This document shows, in pieces, positions 16,811 to 26,638 of a stretch of 64,000 nt of DNA (position 1 is its first letter; every line of letters starts with the position of its first letter). A model generated the notes under the pieces. The model saw nothing but the letters and a program-made list of their open reading frames with translations, searched no databases and was not told where the DNA came from. The stretch is from Ogataea parapolymorpha DL-1 (lineage: Eukaryota > Ascomycota > Pichiomycetes > Pichiales > Pichiaceae): contig NC_027862.1 in NCBI RefSeq assembly GCF_000187245.1, positions 744,001-808,000 of the forward strand. Reading direction: 5' to 3'. The position numbers were made by a program, and so were the translations under genes.

Positions 16811-18976
16811 ATGGCAGACCAGACCACACTCTCGTCGCTCGAAGAGACAACGGCGCAGGACGTGACCACCACCACGACGCCGCCGATCTGCGAGATTTCG
16901 TTTGCGAAAAAGACCCAGTCCCAGCCCACAGAGCTCGACGACATCAGCCAGGTCCTCAACCGTCTGAATTTGGATCTGGAGGAGACGCCGGAGCGCATGG
17001 ACCACATGGACCACCTGGATAGGCTGGACAGCCTGGACACCCGCGGCACGAACTCGTCCATCTTCTCCACGCAGTTCTCGCCGCTGGCCCAGCAGGTCAA
17101 GACACATGTCCCTTCGACGCCGCCGGATCCGACATCGTCTGCCAATTCGTCCAATTCGACGCTGCTGTTGCCCAACCAACACTCCTTCGCGGCGACACAG
17201 CCTAGAACCCCCAACTGGTCCAACTCTGCCAACCTCACCTCGTTCCAGTCTCACGTGTTACCCGACCTCGCGTCCACACCTAACACCCAAACATCGCAGT
17301 TTAGCCACCAGTTCCTGTCGATGACCCCTCAGAAAATGCACTCGCCAATCTCCAGCTTCAGCGGCACCCACGCGACGCCGTTCTCCTCGGCCAGCTCCGC
17401 CGGCATCGGCTTTGGAGCCTCCAATGTAGGGCAGTTTGTGCTGCCCGACAACACCTCTGCACCGCGGCCCCAGGAGAATGACGAGCTCTTCGACCCCCTG
17501 TCGGCGTCGTCTACCACCTCGTTTGGCCCCCCAATTGGCATGAGTGACTCCTGTCGGCGCGTCACCTATCCGGTCACGTCTCCTGGCTCCGAAGCCTCGA
17601 TCTCGGCCCTGCATCCAGCCTTGACCAACGAGATGCTCGCCGGCACCGTTGCGGGCGGCTCCATCGGCATGGGCATCTCCCATAGCGGTTCAAACGGAGC
17701 TTTCCCAGGCTCCAACCTTATCTCCAACTTCAACCAGCAGATTTCGCTGCCGTTCAACGGCAGAGGTGGCTACAAGTCGAACTACAATGGCTACACCAAG
17801 CAACCGCAGCCAGACACCCAGCGGCCGCCAATGGCGATGTCGACGGCCAACGTGCACAGAAAGCACTCGTCCAACAAGCGGCGTGGCGAGGACGCCTCCA
17901 AGTTCCTCAATGCCACGCTCAACGACTTTGTTAACGACATCTATTTTCTGTGCAAAGACCAGCACGGGTGTCGGTTTTTGCAGCGGCAGCTGGAAATCGG
18001 CGGTCCCGAGGCAGCCACCAAGATCTTCAACGAGGTCCAGCTCAACGTGATTGAGCTGATGGTCGATCCGTTCGGCAACTACCTCATCCAGAAACTACTG
18101 GAGAAGGTGAACGACGAGCAGCGCACCATCCTGGTACAGAACGCCTCGTCGCAGTTTGTGAGGATTGCGCTCGACGCACACGGAACCCGGGCGTTGCAGA
18201 AGCTCGTCGAGTGCACCAAGACACAGGCTGAAAGTGACATCATCGTCCAGTCGCTGGCTTCGTACGTGGTTCTTTTGAGCAGAGACCTGAACGGCAACCA
18301 CGTTGTCCAGAAGTGTCTACAGAAGCTGCCGTCCTCGGCGTGCGACTTCATCTTTGACGCTGCGTGCGAGAACTGCGTGAAGATCGCCAAGCATAGACAC
18401 GGCTGCTGCGTCCTGCAACGGTGCTTCGACCACGGGTCTGCGCAGCAGTGTGAGCGGCTGGCACTGGAGGTGGGCCAGAACTGCGTCGAGCTCAGCACGG
18501 ACCCTTACGGCAACTACGTGGTGCAGTACGTGCTGAGCATGGAGGAGAACCGGCTGCGTGTGAAGAACGATCCGGACGCGAGCGCCAGACTGCCCAACAC
18601 CGTGCGGGCCATCGAGCTCGTGGTTTCCGCGCTGCAGTCCAGCCTGATCCGGCTCTCGACGCACAAGTTCGGCTCGAACGTGATCGAGAAGAGCCTGCGG
18701 ATCCCGACGCTGGCTCCGCTGCTGATCGGCCAGCTGCTCAAGGAGGACTCGAATTTGCGGCTGTTGCTCCACGACGCGTACGGTAACTACGTGCTGCAGA
18801 CGGCCCTGGACGTGGCCGACGACTCCAGCTTCCGAGACCTGAGCGAGATGCTCAGGCCGTATCTGGGGGACGTCAGAAACACTCCGCACGGCCGCCGCAT
18901 CGTTTCCAAGCTGGCTTCCAGGGGCGGCTCTACGGTCCAGGTTTCTCCGTTCGATCGCAACGGCTACTCATTGTGA
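16811..18976 (+). CDS. PUF4: Pumilio-family RNA-binding protein, Puf4-like
   Basis: A 721-residue protein from ATG 16811 (MADQTTLSS). Residues 1-350 are low complexity, rich in Ser, Thr, Asn and Pro, with a short DHMDHLDRLDSLD repeat. The C-terminal half is a PUF domain of eight repeats. Their RNA-contact helices read CRFLQ, NYLIQ, TRALQ, NHVVQ, CCVLQ, NYVVQ, SNVIE and NYVLQ. By the PUF code, repeats 8 to 5 (N/Q, S/E, N/Q, C/Q) specify 5'-UGUA. The segment HRHGCCVLQRCFDHG is characteristic of Puf4, which binds 3' UTRs of nucleolar and ribosome-biogenesis mRNAs and promotes deadenylation. The upstream leader is long and ATG-free, suggesting post-transcriptional control of the gene itself. Confidence 0.88.
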   Translation: MADQTTLSSLEETTAQDVTTTTTPPICEISFAKKTQSQPTELDDISQVLNRLNLDLEETPERMDHMDHLDRLDSLDTRGTNSSIFSTQFSPLAQQVKTHVPSTPPDPTSSANSSNSTLLLPNQHSFAATQPRTPNWSNSANLTSFQSHVLPDLASTPNTQTSQFSHQFLSMTPQKMHSPISSFSGTHATPFSSASSAGIGFGASNVGQFVLPDNTSAPRPQENDELFDPLSASSTTSFGPPIGMSDSCRRVTYPVTSPGSEASISALHPALTNEMLAGTVAGGSIGMGISHSGSNGAFPGSNLISNFNQQISLPFNGRGGYKSNYNGYTKQPQPDTQRPPMAMSTANVHRKHSSNKRRGEDASKFLNATLNDFVNDIYFLCKDQHGCRFLQRQLEIGGPEAATKIFNEVQLNVIELMVDPFGNYLIQKLLEKVNDEQRTILVQNASSQFVRIALDAHGTRALQKLVECTKTQAESDIIVQSLASYVVLLSRDLNGNHVVQKCLQKLPSSACDFIFDAACENCVKIAKHRHGCCVLQRCFDHGSAQQCERLALEVGQNCVELSTDPYGNYVVQYVLSMEENRLRVKNDPDASARLPNTVRAIELVVSALQSSLIRLSTHKFGSNVIEKSLRIPTLAPLLIGQLLKEDSNLRLLLHDAYGNYVLQTALDVADDSSFRDLSEMLRPYLGDVRNTPHGRRIVSKLASRGGSTVQVSPFDRNGYSL

Positions 18977-19060
18977 TGCATCTTTCTTTGTATTTTAGCT
19001 GGGCAAAGCCAGAAATGTATAACAGCATGAATGGAAGCATATTAAACAGGCTTATTTATG

Positions 19061-19112
19061 CGAGGCCCCAATTTCGTGCATTCGCCAAACGAGGCCTCGG
19101 AACCTATATAAA
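19061..19112 (+). promoter_or_regulatory. ERG4 promoter: direct repeat CGAGGCC and TATA box
   Basis: CGAGGCC occurs at 19061-19067 and again at 19090-19096, where it extends to CGAGGCCTCGG, a palindrome around GAGGCCTC. TATATAAA follows at 19105-19112, about 65 bp upstream of the ERG4 start. The paired GC-rich element just before the TATA box looks like a regulator-binding site; the factor is unknown. Confidence 0.45.
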
Positions 19113-19175
19113 TCCGGGCGAGCAATTATTTTCTATTTTTCTGTATCTTATTTATTTTTTTTTCGTTCCGCTCGT

Positions 19176-20600
19176 ATGGCGAAAAAATCACCCGTTTCGA
19201 CCAAACCAGACTACCAGGCCGCGTCGCAGGCCTCTGTGCCGGCTTCCGCGGCCAAAGAACCGCAGTATCTGGCCAAGAAGGACATCGAGTGGGAGTTTGG
19301 CGGGCCTCCGGGCGTTGTTGCCATGATGTTGGGCTTTCCGTCGCTGATGTACTACATGTGGATCTCGGCCCGCTTCTACCACGGCAGCCCCGCCTGGCCT
19401 GTCGACGGCCAATCGTGGGCCCAATTCCTCGGCGAAATGGTAAACTACGTGAAAACGTACGCCTCGCCGTCCCCAACGTCCATCTTTGTGTTTGTCGCAT
19501 ACATTCTCGTCCAGGCCGTGTTCTACGTCACTTTGCCGGGAGTCTGGACTAAAGGACAGCCGCTGGCACACAGAAACGGCGAACAACTGCCGTACTTCTG
19601 CAACGCCTACGCCACGTTCTACGTCAACTTCGTGCTGGCCTCGCTGCTGCACTATCTGGACATTTTCAAAATCTACTACATCCTCGACAATTTCGGCGAA
19701 ATCATGACCTGTGCCATCGTCGCCGGCTTCGGCTTCTCCATCGGCCTCTATCTGTGGTCGCTCTTCGTCACCAAGGACTATCTCAGAATGACTGGCAACC
19801 ATCTGTACGACATCTTTATGGGTGCTTCTCTCAATCCTAGAATCGGCCTCATTGATCTAAAAATGTTCTTCGAGGTCAGACTGCCGTGGTACACGCTGTT
19901 CTTTCTCACTTACGGCATGTGTCTCAAACAGTACGAGCAGTACGGCTTCGTGTCTCCACAAGCTCTGTTCATGCTGTTGGCCCACTATCTGTACGCCAAC
20001 GCGTGCTCCAAGGGCGAGGAACTCATTGTGCCGACCTGGGACATGGCGTACGAAAAATTCGGCTTCATGCTCATTTTCTGGAACATCGCCGGCGTGCCAT
20101 ACACGTACTGCCACGGAACACTATACCTGTACTACCACAACCCGCAGGAATACCAATGGTCCGCGGCGTACAACACCTTCTGCTTTGTCCTGTTGCTGAC
20201 GGCATATTACTTCTTTGACACGTGCAACGGTCAGAAAAACTCGTTCCGCAAAATCATGGCCGGGGACACCAAGATCCGAAAGTCGTTCCCATACCTGCCG
20301 TACCAGGTGCTCGAAAACCCGAAATATATCAAATGTGCCAACGGCTCTGTTCTGCTCACCGACGGATGGTACAAGTATGCTAGAAAGTTACACTATACGG
20401 CCGACTGGTGCCAGTCGTTGTCGTGGGGGCTGATCTGCGGCTTCAACTCGGTGTTCCCCTGGTTCTTCCCCATGTTCTTCTTCGTGGTTCTTGTCCACAG
20501 ATGTCACAGAGATATTAGAAAGTGCAGAAAGAAGTACGGCGCCGACTGGGACAAGTACGTCAAGGAGTGCCCGTACGTGTTCATTCCATATGTTTTCTAG
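19176..20600 (+). CDS. ERG4: Delta(24(24(1)))-sterol reductase
   Basis: A 474-residue polytopic ER enzyme (473 in S. cerevisiae) that catalyses the last step of ergosterol synthesis, NADPH-dependent reduction of the C24(28) double bond. It belongs to the Erg4/Erg24 sterol reductase family. The C-terminal signature [19 protein letters not shown], with downstream [12 protein letters not shown], is intact, and the protein ends in YVF as is usual. About eight or nine membrane spans follow a polar N-terminal 45 residues. ATG 19176 is preceded by a TATA box and by a repeated CGAGGCC element. The gene is convergent with SCL1, with only 2 bp between stop codons. Confidence 0.96.
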   Translation: MAKKSPVSTKPDYQAASQASVPASAAKEPQYLAKKDIEWEFGGPPGVVAMMLGFPSLMYYMWISARFYHGSPAWPVDGQSWAQFLGEMVNYVKTYASPSPTSIFVFVAYILVQAVFYVTLPGVWTKGQPLAHRNGEQLPYFCNAYATFYVNFVLASLLHYLDIFKIYYILDNFGEIMTCAIVAGFGFSIGLYLWSLFVTKDYLRMTGNHLYDIFMGASLNPRIGLIDLKMFFEVRLPWYTLFFLTYGMCLKQYEQYGFVSPQALFMLLAHYLYANACSKGEELIVPTWDMAYEKFGFMLIFWNIAGVPYTYCHGTLYLYYHNPQEYQWSAAYNTFCFVLLLTAYYFFDTCNGQKNSFRKIMAGDTKIRKSFPYLPYQVLENPKYIKCANGSVLLTDGWYKYARKLHYTADWCQSLSWGLICGFNSVFPWFFPMFFFVVLVHRCHRDIRKCRKKYGADWDKYVKECPYVFIPYVF

Positions 20601-20602
20601 AC

Positions 20603-21380
20603 TCAATCCTGCTCAGCAATGGCAATCAGTCTCTCATCGATCTCGTCCGGCGTCAGGCTCCTGAACCCGTCTTTTGTAGCAACCCCGACCTCCAGGTCGT
20701 TTTTCCTAAACTCTGTGCTCAGCGCGTTACTCAACGTGATAATGGCAAACTCGACCACCTTGGTCCAGTCGCCTTTCACCAAAACACCGTCCTTCTTTTT
20801 CTTGTGCGCGCGTTCTAAAGCCGTAGTCACCTCCTGCTGCTTTGGACCCGTCGACGTCGCAATCGCACGGAAATAGTACCCGGCAGGGTCCGTCTTAAAC
20901 ACGCTCGGCCCTAGTTCATCGTCCACGGACACAAACGTCAACGCCACTCCCATCGGTCTCATGTATGCTTTCTGTGTGTACAACTGCGCCAGATTCGCCA
21001 TTCTCTTGGCCAGCGCGTCCACCGGCATCTCGTAGCCGTATTTATACTTGAACTCTGCGGCCTCAGCCCGGGCCCTCATGGCCAGCGACCGGGCATCGGC
21101 AATGGCCCCTGTGGCCAGCATTCCGATCGAGTCAGACACTTGAAAAATGTAGCTGATCGTGCTTGGGTCCAGAAGCTTGTCGGGAATCTTCTTCTGCGAA
21201 ACAACGACCGAGGAGTCCTCGCCAACAAGTCCTAGACAAGTGATGTTGGACGAGTTCACGGCCTTGAACGCATATTCAACTTGGTACAAACGGCCCTCAG
21301 GCGAAAACACAGTAATGTGACGGTCAAATCCCGCGGAGCCTATGGTTAGAGAATGCGAATTGAGTCTACTTACCAGACAT
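20603..21380 (-). CDS. SCL1: 20S proteasome subunit alpha 1 (spliced)
   Basis: Exon 1 is just 7 nt (21374-21380, ATGTCTG). Exon 2 is 20603-21339. Splicing yields 247 residues starting [12 protein letters not shown], matching the start of yeast Scl1 (252 residues). The subunit sits in the outer ring of the 20S core. The alpha-type N-terminal signature [17 protein letters not shown] is intact, as are [21 protein letters not shown] and the C-terminal [15 protein letters not shown] block. The ring-gating N-terminal tail is encoded across the intron. Without the 34-nt intron the start codon is out of frame. The gene is convergent with ERG4, and the upstream oxygenase-like gene lies 81 bp away in the same orientation. 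Confidence 0.95.
21340..21373 (-). other. 34-nt intron of SCL1
   Basis: The minus strand reads GTAAGT, then CTAAC, then CATAG, with the 3' splice site five bases after the branch motif. Removal joins ATGTCTG to GCTCC and recreates the conserved alpha 1 N terminus. Confidence 0.9.
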
Positions 21381-21461
21381 GGTGGATTTATTCTTTCAGC
21401 TTTTTTGCCACTATTACATTGAAATAAATATTTATGCCCAACCAACACACCCCTGCACCAG

Positions 21462-22439
21462 CTAGTGGTTGTGCCGCAAGATACGGTCTGCAAACTGTGC
21501 AAATGTCTCGTTCTCGTTGACCATCGCATGCAGCGAGGGCTGCAGAAACACGGCCAGCGTGTTGCGGCTGATCCCTGGCATCGTCGTGCCCTTCACGTAG
21601 TGCGGCACAGCCTTGAACTGGTGGCCGGACACCTCCTCCAACGCCGAGCCGCTCTGGAATGCCAGACAGTCGGGCGGGATGTTCACCTTGACGATGTTGC
21701 CGCGGCGGTCCTTGATGTATAATCCGGCGCTCGGGTCGGGACTGGCGGTCAGCTCTGAGTCGCCGTCGAAGAAGAGCGCTGACGTAAGCGCAGTGATGCA
21801 CGAGTGGTCGCAGTGTTCACCGCACCAATCGGATTGGGAGCTGGAGGTATTGGGGAGGTAGTGGAGCAGTCTGGCCTTGGACGTGGTGCTTCCTCTGATA
21901 ATAGATTCCAGGTAGCCTGGCTGGTAGTTCTGGAGGTGGTTTTCGCAATAGGAGTCAATTTTCTCGCAGATCTGGAGACTGATCTCGATCATGAGCGAGA
22001 TGAGCGCCTTGCAGTTCTGCTGGAACCCTTTGAGCTCGTCCAAGGCTTCTTTGGGCCATTTGTTCCACGTCGTATATGCCTTGTAATTTTCGTAGCCCCT
22101 GATTTCGTCTGGCGGCGGGCCTTCTAGAGTTGGGTCCTTGAAAAACGAGCAGTTGATATAAAATGAGCCCTTCAATTCGTCAGCCACGCCGTTAGCCAGT
22201 TTCTCTTTGCCCAGCGACCATCCTGTCAGATAGTATCCTTCTGGACACTCGAGATCTTGCAGGCTTTGTTTATCGAGACGAGTCAGATAAGAGACCTGGG
22301 TGAGAACTTTTTTGCGCAGATCATGGTATTCCTTTGGAAGATCCTTAACCACAAGGATGCCCAGAGAGTCCTTTCCAAAGGCGTCGATCAATTTGTCCGT
22401 CGTGATGTCGCCCAGCGACACCGTCACTGGAGAGGCCAT
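21462..22439 (-). CDS. 2-oxoglutarate/Fe(II) oxygenase-like protein
   Basis: A 325-residue soluble protein of the isopenicillin N synthase-like oxygenase superfamily. A candidate iron triad is His209-x-Asp211 ([12 protein letters not shown]) and His280 ([10 protein letters not shown]). Twelve residues later Arg292-x-Thr294 (SRNTLAV) occupies the position that normally binds the 2-oxoglutarate carboxylate. The N-terminal region (GILVVKDLP) fits the DIOX_N segment. Substrate is unknown, and I know of no characterised yeast counterpart. The start is ATG 22439; the in-frame extension upstream lacks an ATG. It is divergent from HOS2, with only 71 bp between start codons, so the two genes share a promoter region. 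Confidence 0.78.
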   Translation of the reverse strand: MASPVTVSLGDITTDKLIDAFGKDSLGILVVKDLPKEYHDLRKKVLTQVSYLTRLDKQSLQDLECPEGYYLTGWSLGKEKLANGVADELKGSFYINCSFFKDPTLEGPPPDEIRGYENYKAYTTWNKWPKEALDELKGFQQNCKALISLMIEISLQICEKIDSYCENHLQNYQPGYLESIIRGSTTSKARLLHYLPNTSSSQSDWCGEHCDHSCITALTSALFFDGDSELTASPDPSAGLYIKDRRGNIVKVNIPPDCLAFQSGSALEEVSGHQFKAVPHYVKGTTMPGISRNTLAVFLQPSLHAMVNENETFAQFADRILRHNH

Positions 22440-22510
22440 GATAAACAAAAAAACAAAGAAAGGACGATCGACGTAAAAAATTATTTAATTTTATTTTCCT
22501 TCTCTCCACC

Positions 22511-23911
22511 ATGTCTTACAGCTGGCTAGACGAGGAGAGCACGATCTCACTGGATCGACGCGCCAATCAAAAGACGCCGTTTTACGAGCCGATTGTCAAC
22601 ACATTCAAAGATGGAGGGTATAATCCAAACGTCTCGTACCATTACAACCCAGACGTTTCTAAATATCACTACGGAGTCAGACACCCCATGAAACCGTTTC
22701 GTCTGATGCTCACGGACCATTTGGTGATAGCGTACAAGCTGTACGAGCAAATGGATATTTATCAGCCGCGACGGGCGACCAAGGAAGAGCTCCTAGAGTT
22801 CCATTCTGAGGACTATATCAAGTTTCTCGAGTCGGTGACCCCCGACAACGCCAAGAAGTACGCCCAGCATTTGCGCCAGTTCAACATCGGCGACGACTGT
22901 CCTGTGTTTGACGGTATGTACGATTATTCGCAAATATATGCTGGTGCGTCGCTCGACGCGTCGCGCAAGCTGATTGCCGGAATGAGCGACATCGCCATCA
23001 ACTGGTCTGGTGGCCTGCATCACGCTAAAAAACATGAGCCGAGTGGGTTCTGCTACGTGAATGACATTGTGCTCTCAATTTTGAACCTGCTCCGAGTGCA
23101 CCCCCGCGTGTTGTACATCGATATTGATTTGCACCATGGAGATGGTGTCCAGGAAGCATTTTACCTTACGGACCGTGTGATGACGGTTTCCTTCCATAAG
23201 TACGACGGCGAATTTTTCCCCGGCACAGGCAACCACGATGAGGTCGGCCTGGGCAAGGGAAAGCATTTTGCGCTGAACGTGCCGCTGCACGACGGAATCG
23301 ACGACGAGTCGTACATTTCGCTGTTCAAGTCGATCATGGAGCCGGTGATAACGAATTTCCGGCCAACAGCCATAGTGCAGCAGTGTGGTGCCGACTCGCT
23401 TGGCTGTGATCGTCTCGGAAGCTTCAATCTCAACATCAGAGCGCACGGCGAGTGTGTCAAGTTTGTCAAGAGTTTTGGCATTCCGATGCTCGTTCTGGGC
23501 GGCGGAGGCTACACGCCGCGAAACGTGAGCCGGTTGTGGTGCTACGAGACAAGTGTAATGACCAACGTGAAACTGAACTCGCGGCTACCGGAGGTGCTAC
23601 CCTTCCGCACTTTTTTCCAGCCAGACTACTCTCTGCACCCGAATTTGGGCGACCGCTACGACAACAAAAATTCCAAAAAATACCTGGAAAACCTGCGCAA
23701 CCAACTGCTTGAAAACCTGCGCTACCTTCGTGGAGCGCCGTCTGTGGAAATGCAGGAAATTCCTCCAGACTTGCAGAACATGACAACCGATGAGGAGCAG
23801 GAAATACTGGACAGACTGAACAGGGAGTCTGAGTACGACGCACATCTAGACGAGAAGCGGTACTGGCTCAACACCAAGGACCAAGCCAGAGTGAGCGAAC
23901 AGGTGGACTAA
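22511..23911 (+). CDS. HOS2: Class I histone deacetylase, Hos2-type
   Basis: A 466-residue zinc deacetylase (Hos2 has 452), catalytic subunit of the Set3 complex that acts on H3/H4 tails at transcribed genes. Hos2-specific segments are the entry block [20 protein letters not shown] and the active-site block [17 protein letters not shown]. Catalytic and metal residues are visible in [15 protein letters not shown] and [12 protein letters not shown], with the active-site Tyr in [10 protein letters not shown]. The N terminus is about 30 residues longer than in many homologues. The Leu of GGLHH is encoded by CTG, useful evidence for the genetic code. The gene is convergent with the LYS14-like gene (11 bp between stops). 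Confidence 0.95.
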   Translation: MSYSWLDEESTISLDRRANQKTPFYEPIVNTFKDGGYNPNVSYHYNPDVSKYHYGVRHPMKPFRLMLTDHLVIAYKLYEQMDIYQPRRATKEELLEFHSEDYIKFLESVTPDNAKKYAQHLRQFNIGDDCPVFDGMYDYSQIYAGASLDASRKLIAGMSDIAINWSGGLHHAKKHEPSGFCYVNDIVLSILNLLRVHPRVLYIDIDLHHGDGVQEAFYLTDRVMTVSFHKYDGEFFPGTGNHDEVGLGKGKHFALNVPLHDGIDDESYISLFKSIMEPVITNFRPTAIVQQCGADSLGCDRLGSFNLNIRAHGECVKFVKSFGIPMLVLGGGGYTPRNVSRLWCYETSVMTNVKLNSRLPEVLPFRTFFQPDYSLHPNLGDRYDNKNSKKYLENLRNQLLENLRYLRGAPSVEMQEIPPDLQNMTTDEEQEILDRLNRESEYDAHLDEKRYWLNTKDQARVSEQVD

Positions 23912-23922
23912 TAGTATATTAT

Positions 23923-26283
23923 TTACACGAACGGAACCGAGTCGTTGTCGCCGCCAAAAATATCGCAGTTCTCATAGTCAAAACCCTCCTTTTCCAGTTT
24001 CCACAGCCGTTTTAGCTTCATGAGCGAGATCTCGCCCGAGCCGACTCCGAGATCCATCAGGGCCTTGAAACAGCACTCTATAATACACTTTTGCTGCGGC
24101 AGCACGCTGCAGAGTCCACACACAAACAGCGGCCATTGGACCATGATCAGCCGGTGGTCGAATTGGTAATACAGATACTGATCGAAATCCATGCTGGCGG
24201 TCGCCTCGGTCAGATCCGAGAGCTCTGAATAGTACGTTGTCAGTCTGGCAACGTCTTCGTCTTTCAGGTTATGTTTAAACCTCACCAGCGGGTCCAGACC
24301 CAAAAGCATGCGATTCACCACGTCCTGGACAAGCTCGTTGGTGATGGCCAGTCCGTTGCGACCCATACAGTGCTTCATGGTGAGGATCTTCAAATAGCAC
24401 GCATCCGTGTACAGCTGCTGGCTCAAGTCGAGCCAGCTGTACCAGTTTTTCGTGTCATCAAGATCAGAGGTGAGCGGGTTGGTGTTGTGCATGTACGCGC
24501 ACATGACGACGCCCTTCCCGTCTGGATTATTATAATGGATGCCGTTGAGATTGAGAGGATGGTTTGGCGAGTCCAATGAAATACGGTATGGCGGGCCTGT
24601 TGCGATGCATTTGAAGAGCCTTGCTTTTTCCACTAGCCCCATCATTTTGAGCACCTGCGAGCTGAGCACCTGGCCGTCCTTATTCAAATATCTGCCAATG
24701 TCCTCATTCAGCTTGTTCTCCCGGGAAAAATGGCGGCGCGCCTCCAGCGTCAGTACGATCTCCTTGAAAAGCTCCTGCACGTCGTCGTTGTAGCCGTGGT
24801 ACAAATTGAACGTGTTGTGCACGGGGGCCGGGACGTGGTAGTTTCCTGCCGCGTAGAAACCAAATTTTGCCAGGGTGGCTCCCACGGGGCCGCCGCTCTT
24901 CATCACGTCGAGAAACTCGGTCAGCTCCTTGAAGTCGTGGATTGTGCCACCGCTCGGCGACGTGAGCGCAGCCAGCGTCTCCATGGAGTAGAACCACGTC
25001 CAAATGATGCCCAATTCCAGCGAAATGGGCATGTATTTACAATATTTGATCAGCAGATCTTTGGCCCCGCGCAGATGGGCCCGCCATTGCGACCCCGTGG
25101 ATGCAGAGTAGTCTGAGGCCAGAATCAAAATCGTCAGCAGCAGCGACTGGATGTTATTGAGGATTTTCGGTTTCGAATGCAAAATGGCGTCCAGCGACTT
25201 CAAACACGACGAGAGATAATACGAGCGCAGTTTCTGGTGCGATTCCTGTTTTTTCCGCGAGTCCTCGTCGCCGTCCTTGGGTTTCAGCTGGTAGCTCTCG
25301 TACCGGGCAGAGATGGCCAACAGAGCATACAGCAAGTGCGGCGAGCTTTTAGCTTCAAGCAGGAAACATTTGATGAACGAATTGTGCAGCAGGTTGGTGG
25401 TGAAGGGCAGAATGTTCAGATGAAGTTTGGTGATGAGCACGTTGAGATAGTTCAAATGCGGCGACTCAAAAGACCACCCAAAATACGCAGCCAGATCGCT
25501 CAGATCCTGCGAACTAATAGAGTTGTTCAGCGACGCGAGAAAGTCAAACCTCTCGTGCACACCAGACATCAAAACGGTCGGGCTCGGTGGCGGGAACGCT
25601 GACAGCTTGGACCCAGAGACAACAGATTTGACAGCCGGCTCGCTGTGGTCGAAGTCTGTCTCGAGCGTGTTTGTTAGGCGCCGAATATAGAAATTGTACG
25701 ACGAACTGAGATCAGGCTGCTCGAAATCGGTACTGAAGCTCTGGATCAGGTCGTTCAGATCCGAAATGAGGTGGCTCGCCCCGGTAAATAGATTGTTATC
25801 CAGCTCCTTGGACTGGTGTAAGGGTGTAGGCGGCTCAAACGCGAGTTGCTGGCGCATCTCCTGCTCGAACGCTCCTCGCGGTTTTCCCTGCAAATGCGGT
25901 CCCACGGACGGGAGCCGGTCGACCTCGGCAACAGCAGGCGCGAGTGGCGGGTTCTGAACCATCGCCGGCGGCTGCGCAAACGTGAGCGGAGCCATGTCTC
26001 CCTCTGGCGTCACAGGCTTGCTACCACCGGCACTGGGAGCTGCCAACGGCGCAGAAGCGGCGCCAGACGTCTCGCCTAGATTCACTAGTCTGGTATTCTG
26101 CGATTCGATTGTGAAAGTGCGCGAGCTGGTGAATTTGATGGTACGTTCGTAGACACACTCCTTGTGAAGATGTGCGCAATTCCAGCACTGGGGCTTGCCT
26201 TCGTCGCACTTGAGCTTCCGCCGCTTGCACTCCTTGCAGCCATTGCGCGAGTACTGTCTCTTCTTGCGCTGGCTCTCGCTCAT
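23923..26283 (-). CDS. LYS14: Zn2Cys6 transcription factor, Lys14-like
   Basis: A 786-residue regulator from ATG 26283 (MSESQRKKRQ). The in-frame upstream extension lacks an ATG. The N-terminal cluster spans Cys16-Cys43 with spacing C-x2-C-x6-C-x6-C-x2-C-x6-C. Its context, RQYSRNGCKECKRRKLKC followed by DEGKPQC, resembles Lys14, which activates lysine-biosynthesis genes in response to the pathway intermediate alpha-aminoadipate semialdehyde. A Pro/Ala-rich linker leads to a long fungal-trans-type domain from about 280 onward. Lys14 (790 residues) is the best guess. This subfamily has expanded in several yeasts, so the exact target pathway is uncertain. Confidence 0.6.
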   Translation of the reverse strand: MSESQRKKRQYSRNGCKECKRRKLKCDEGKPQCWNCAHLHKECVYERTIKFTSSRTFTIESQNTRLVNLGETSGAASAPLAAPSAGGSKPVTPEGDMAPLTFAQPPAMVQNPPLAPAVAEVDRLPSVGPHLQGKPRGAFEQEMRQQLAFEPPTPLHQSKELDNNLFTGASHLISDLNDLIQSFSTDFEQPDLSSSYNFYIRRLTNTLETDFDHSEPAVKSVVSGSKLSAFPPPSPTVLMSGVHERFDFLASLNNSISSQDLSDLAAYFGWSFESPHLNYLNVLITKLHLNILPFTTNLLHNSFIKCFLLEAKSSPHLLYALLAISARYESYQLKPKDGDEDSRKKQESHQKLRSYYLSSCLKSLDAILHSKPKILNNIQSLLLTILILASDYSASTGSQWRAHLRGAKDLLIKYCKYMPISLELGIIWTWFYSMETLAALTSPSGGTIHDFKELTEFLDVMKSGGPVGATLAKFGFYAAGNYHVPAPVHNTFNLYHGYNDDVQELFKEIVLTLEARRHFSRENKLNEDIGRYLNKDGQVLSSQVLKMMGLVEKARLFKCIATGPPYRISLDSPNHPLNLNGIHYNNPDGKGVVMCAYMHNTNPLTSDLDDTKNWYSWLDLSQQLYTDACYLKILTMKHCMGRNGLAITNELVQDVVNRMLLGLDPLVRFKHNLKDEDVARLTTYYSELSDLTEATASMDFDQYLYYQFDHRLIMVQWPLFVCGLCSVLPQQKCIIECCFKALMDLGVGSGEISLMKLKRLWKLEKEGFDYENCDIFGGDNDSVPFV

Positions 26284-26638
26284 AGGCGATGGAATGACGG
26301 TTTGATCAGAGATAGGAGTGGATTGGGAAGTTTTTTCCGGCCTGTGGTGCACGGGTTTATTTGGACACCCGAGATCTACGACGCGCGTGCGCGCAAATTA
26401 AAAACTTTTTTTCCCACGTGAGTAAACATACGTCATCAGCCACGAAACAATGCTCGGCCCTCAAACCACAATGTGCCGGCTCATCGACCCGCCGATCGAC
26501 GCGGAATGTTTAAGGACGTCGAAAATTAAAAATAAACAAGAAAAACCACAACTAGCGGTAACTCAACCACGGCGCCTCAGTGTCTCGAATACCGTTCCAC
26601 ACTCGTTTTGCGCCCCGTCCCTCCTTTATCGCGTGCAA
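26284..26638. promoter_or_regulatory. Divergent promoter between the LYS14-like gene and LRG1
   Basis: This 355-bp gap contains a CACGTG E-box at 26415-26420, just downstream of a T-tract, and an AT-rich stretch near 26521-26550. The plus-strand open frame that continues upstream from LRG1 to 26450 reads through low-quality sequence and is treated as non-coding. No other gene is seen. Confidence 0.45.

Noticed and set aside
26450..26638. In-frame 63-codon extension of LRG1
   Set aside because: It is AT-rich, carries a promoter-like region and has no similarity. ATG 26639 fits the family start better.
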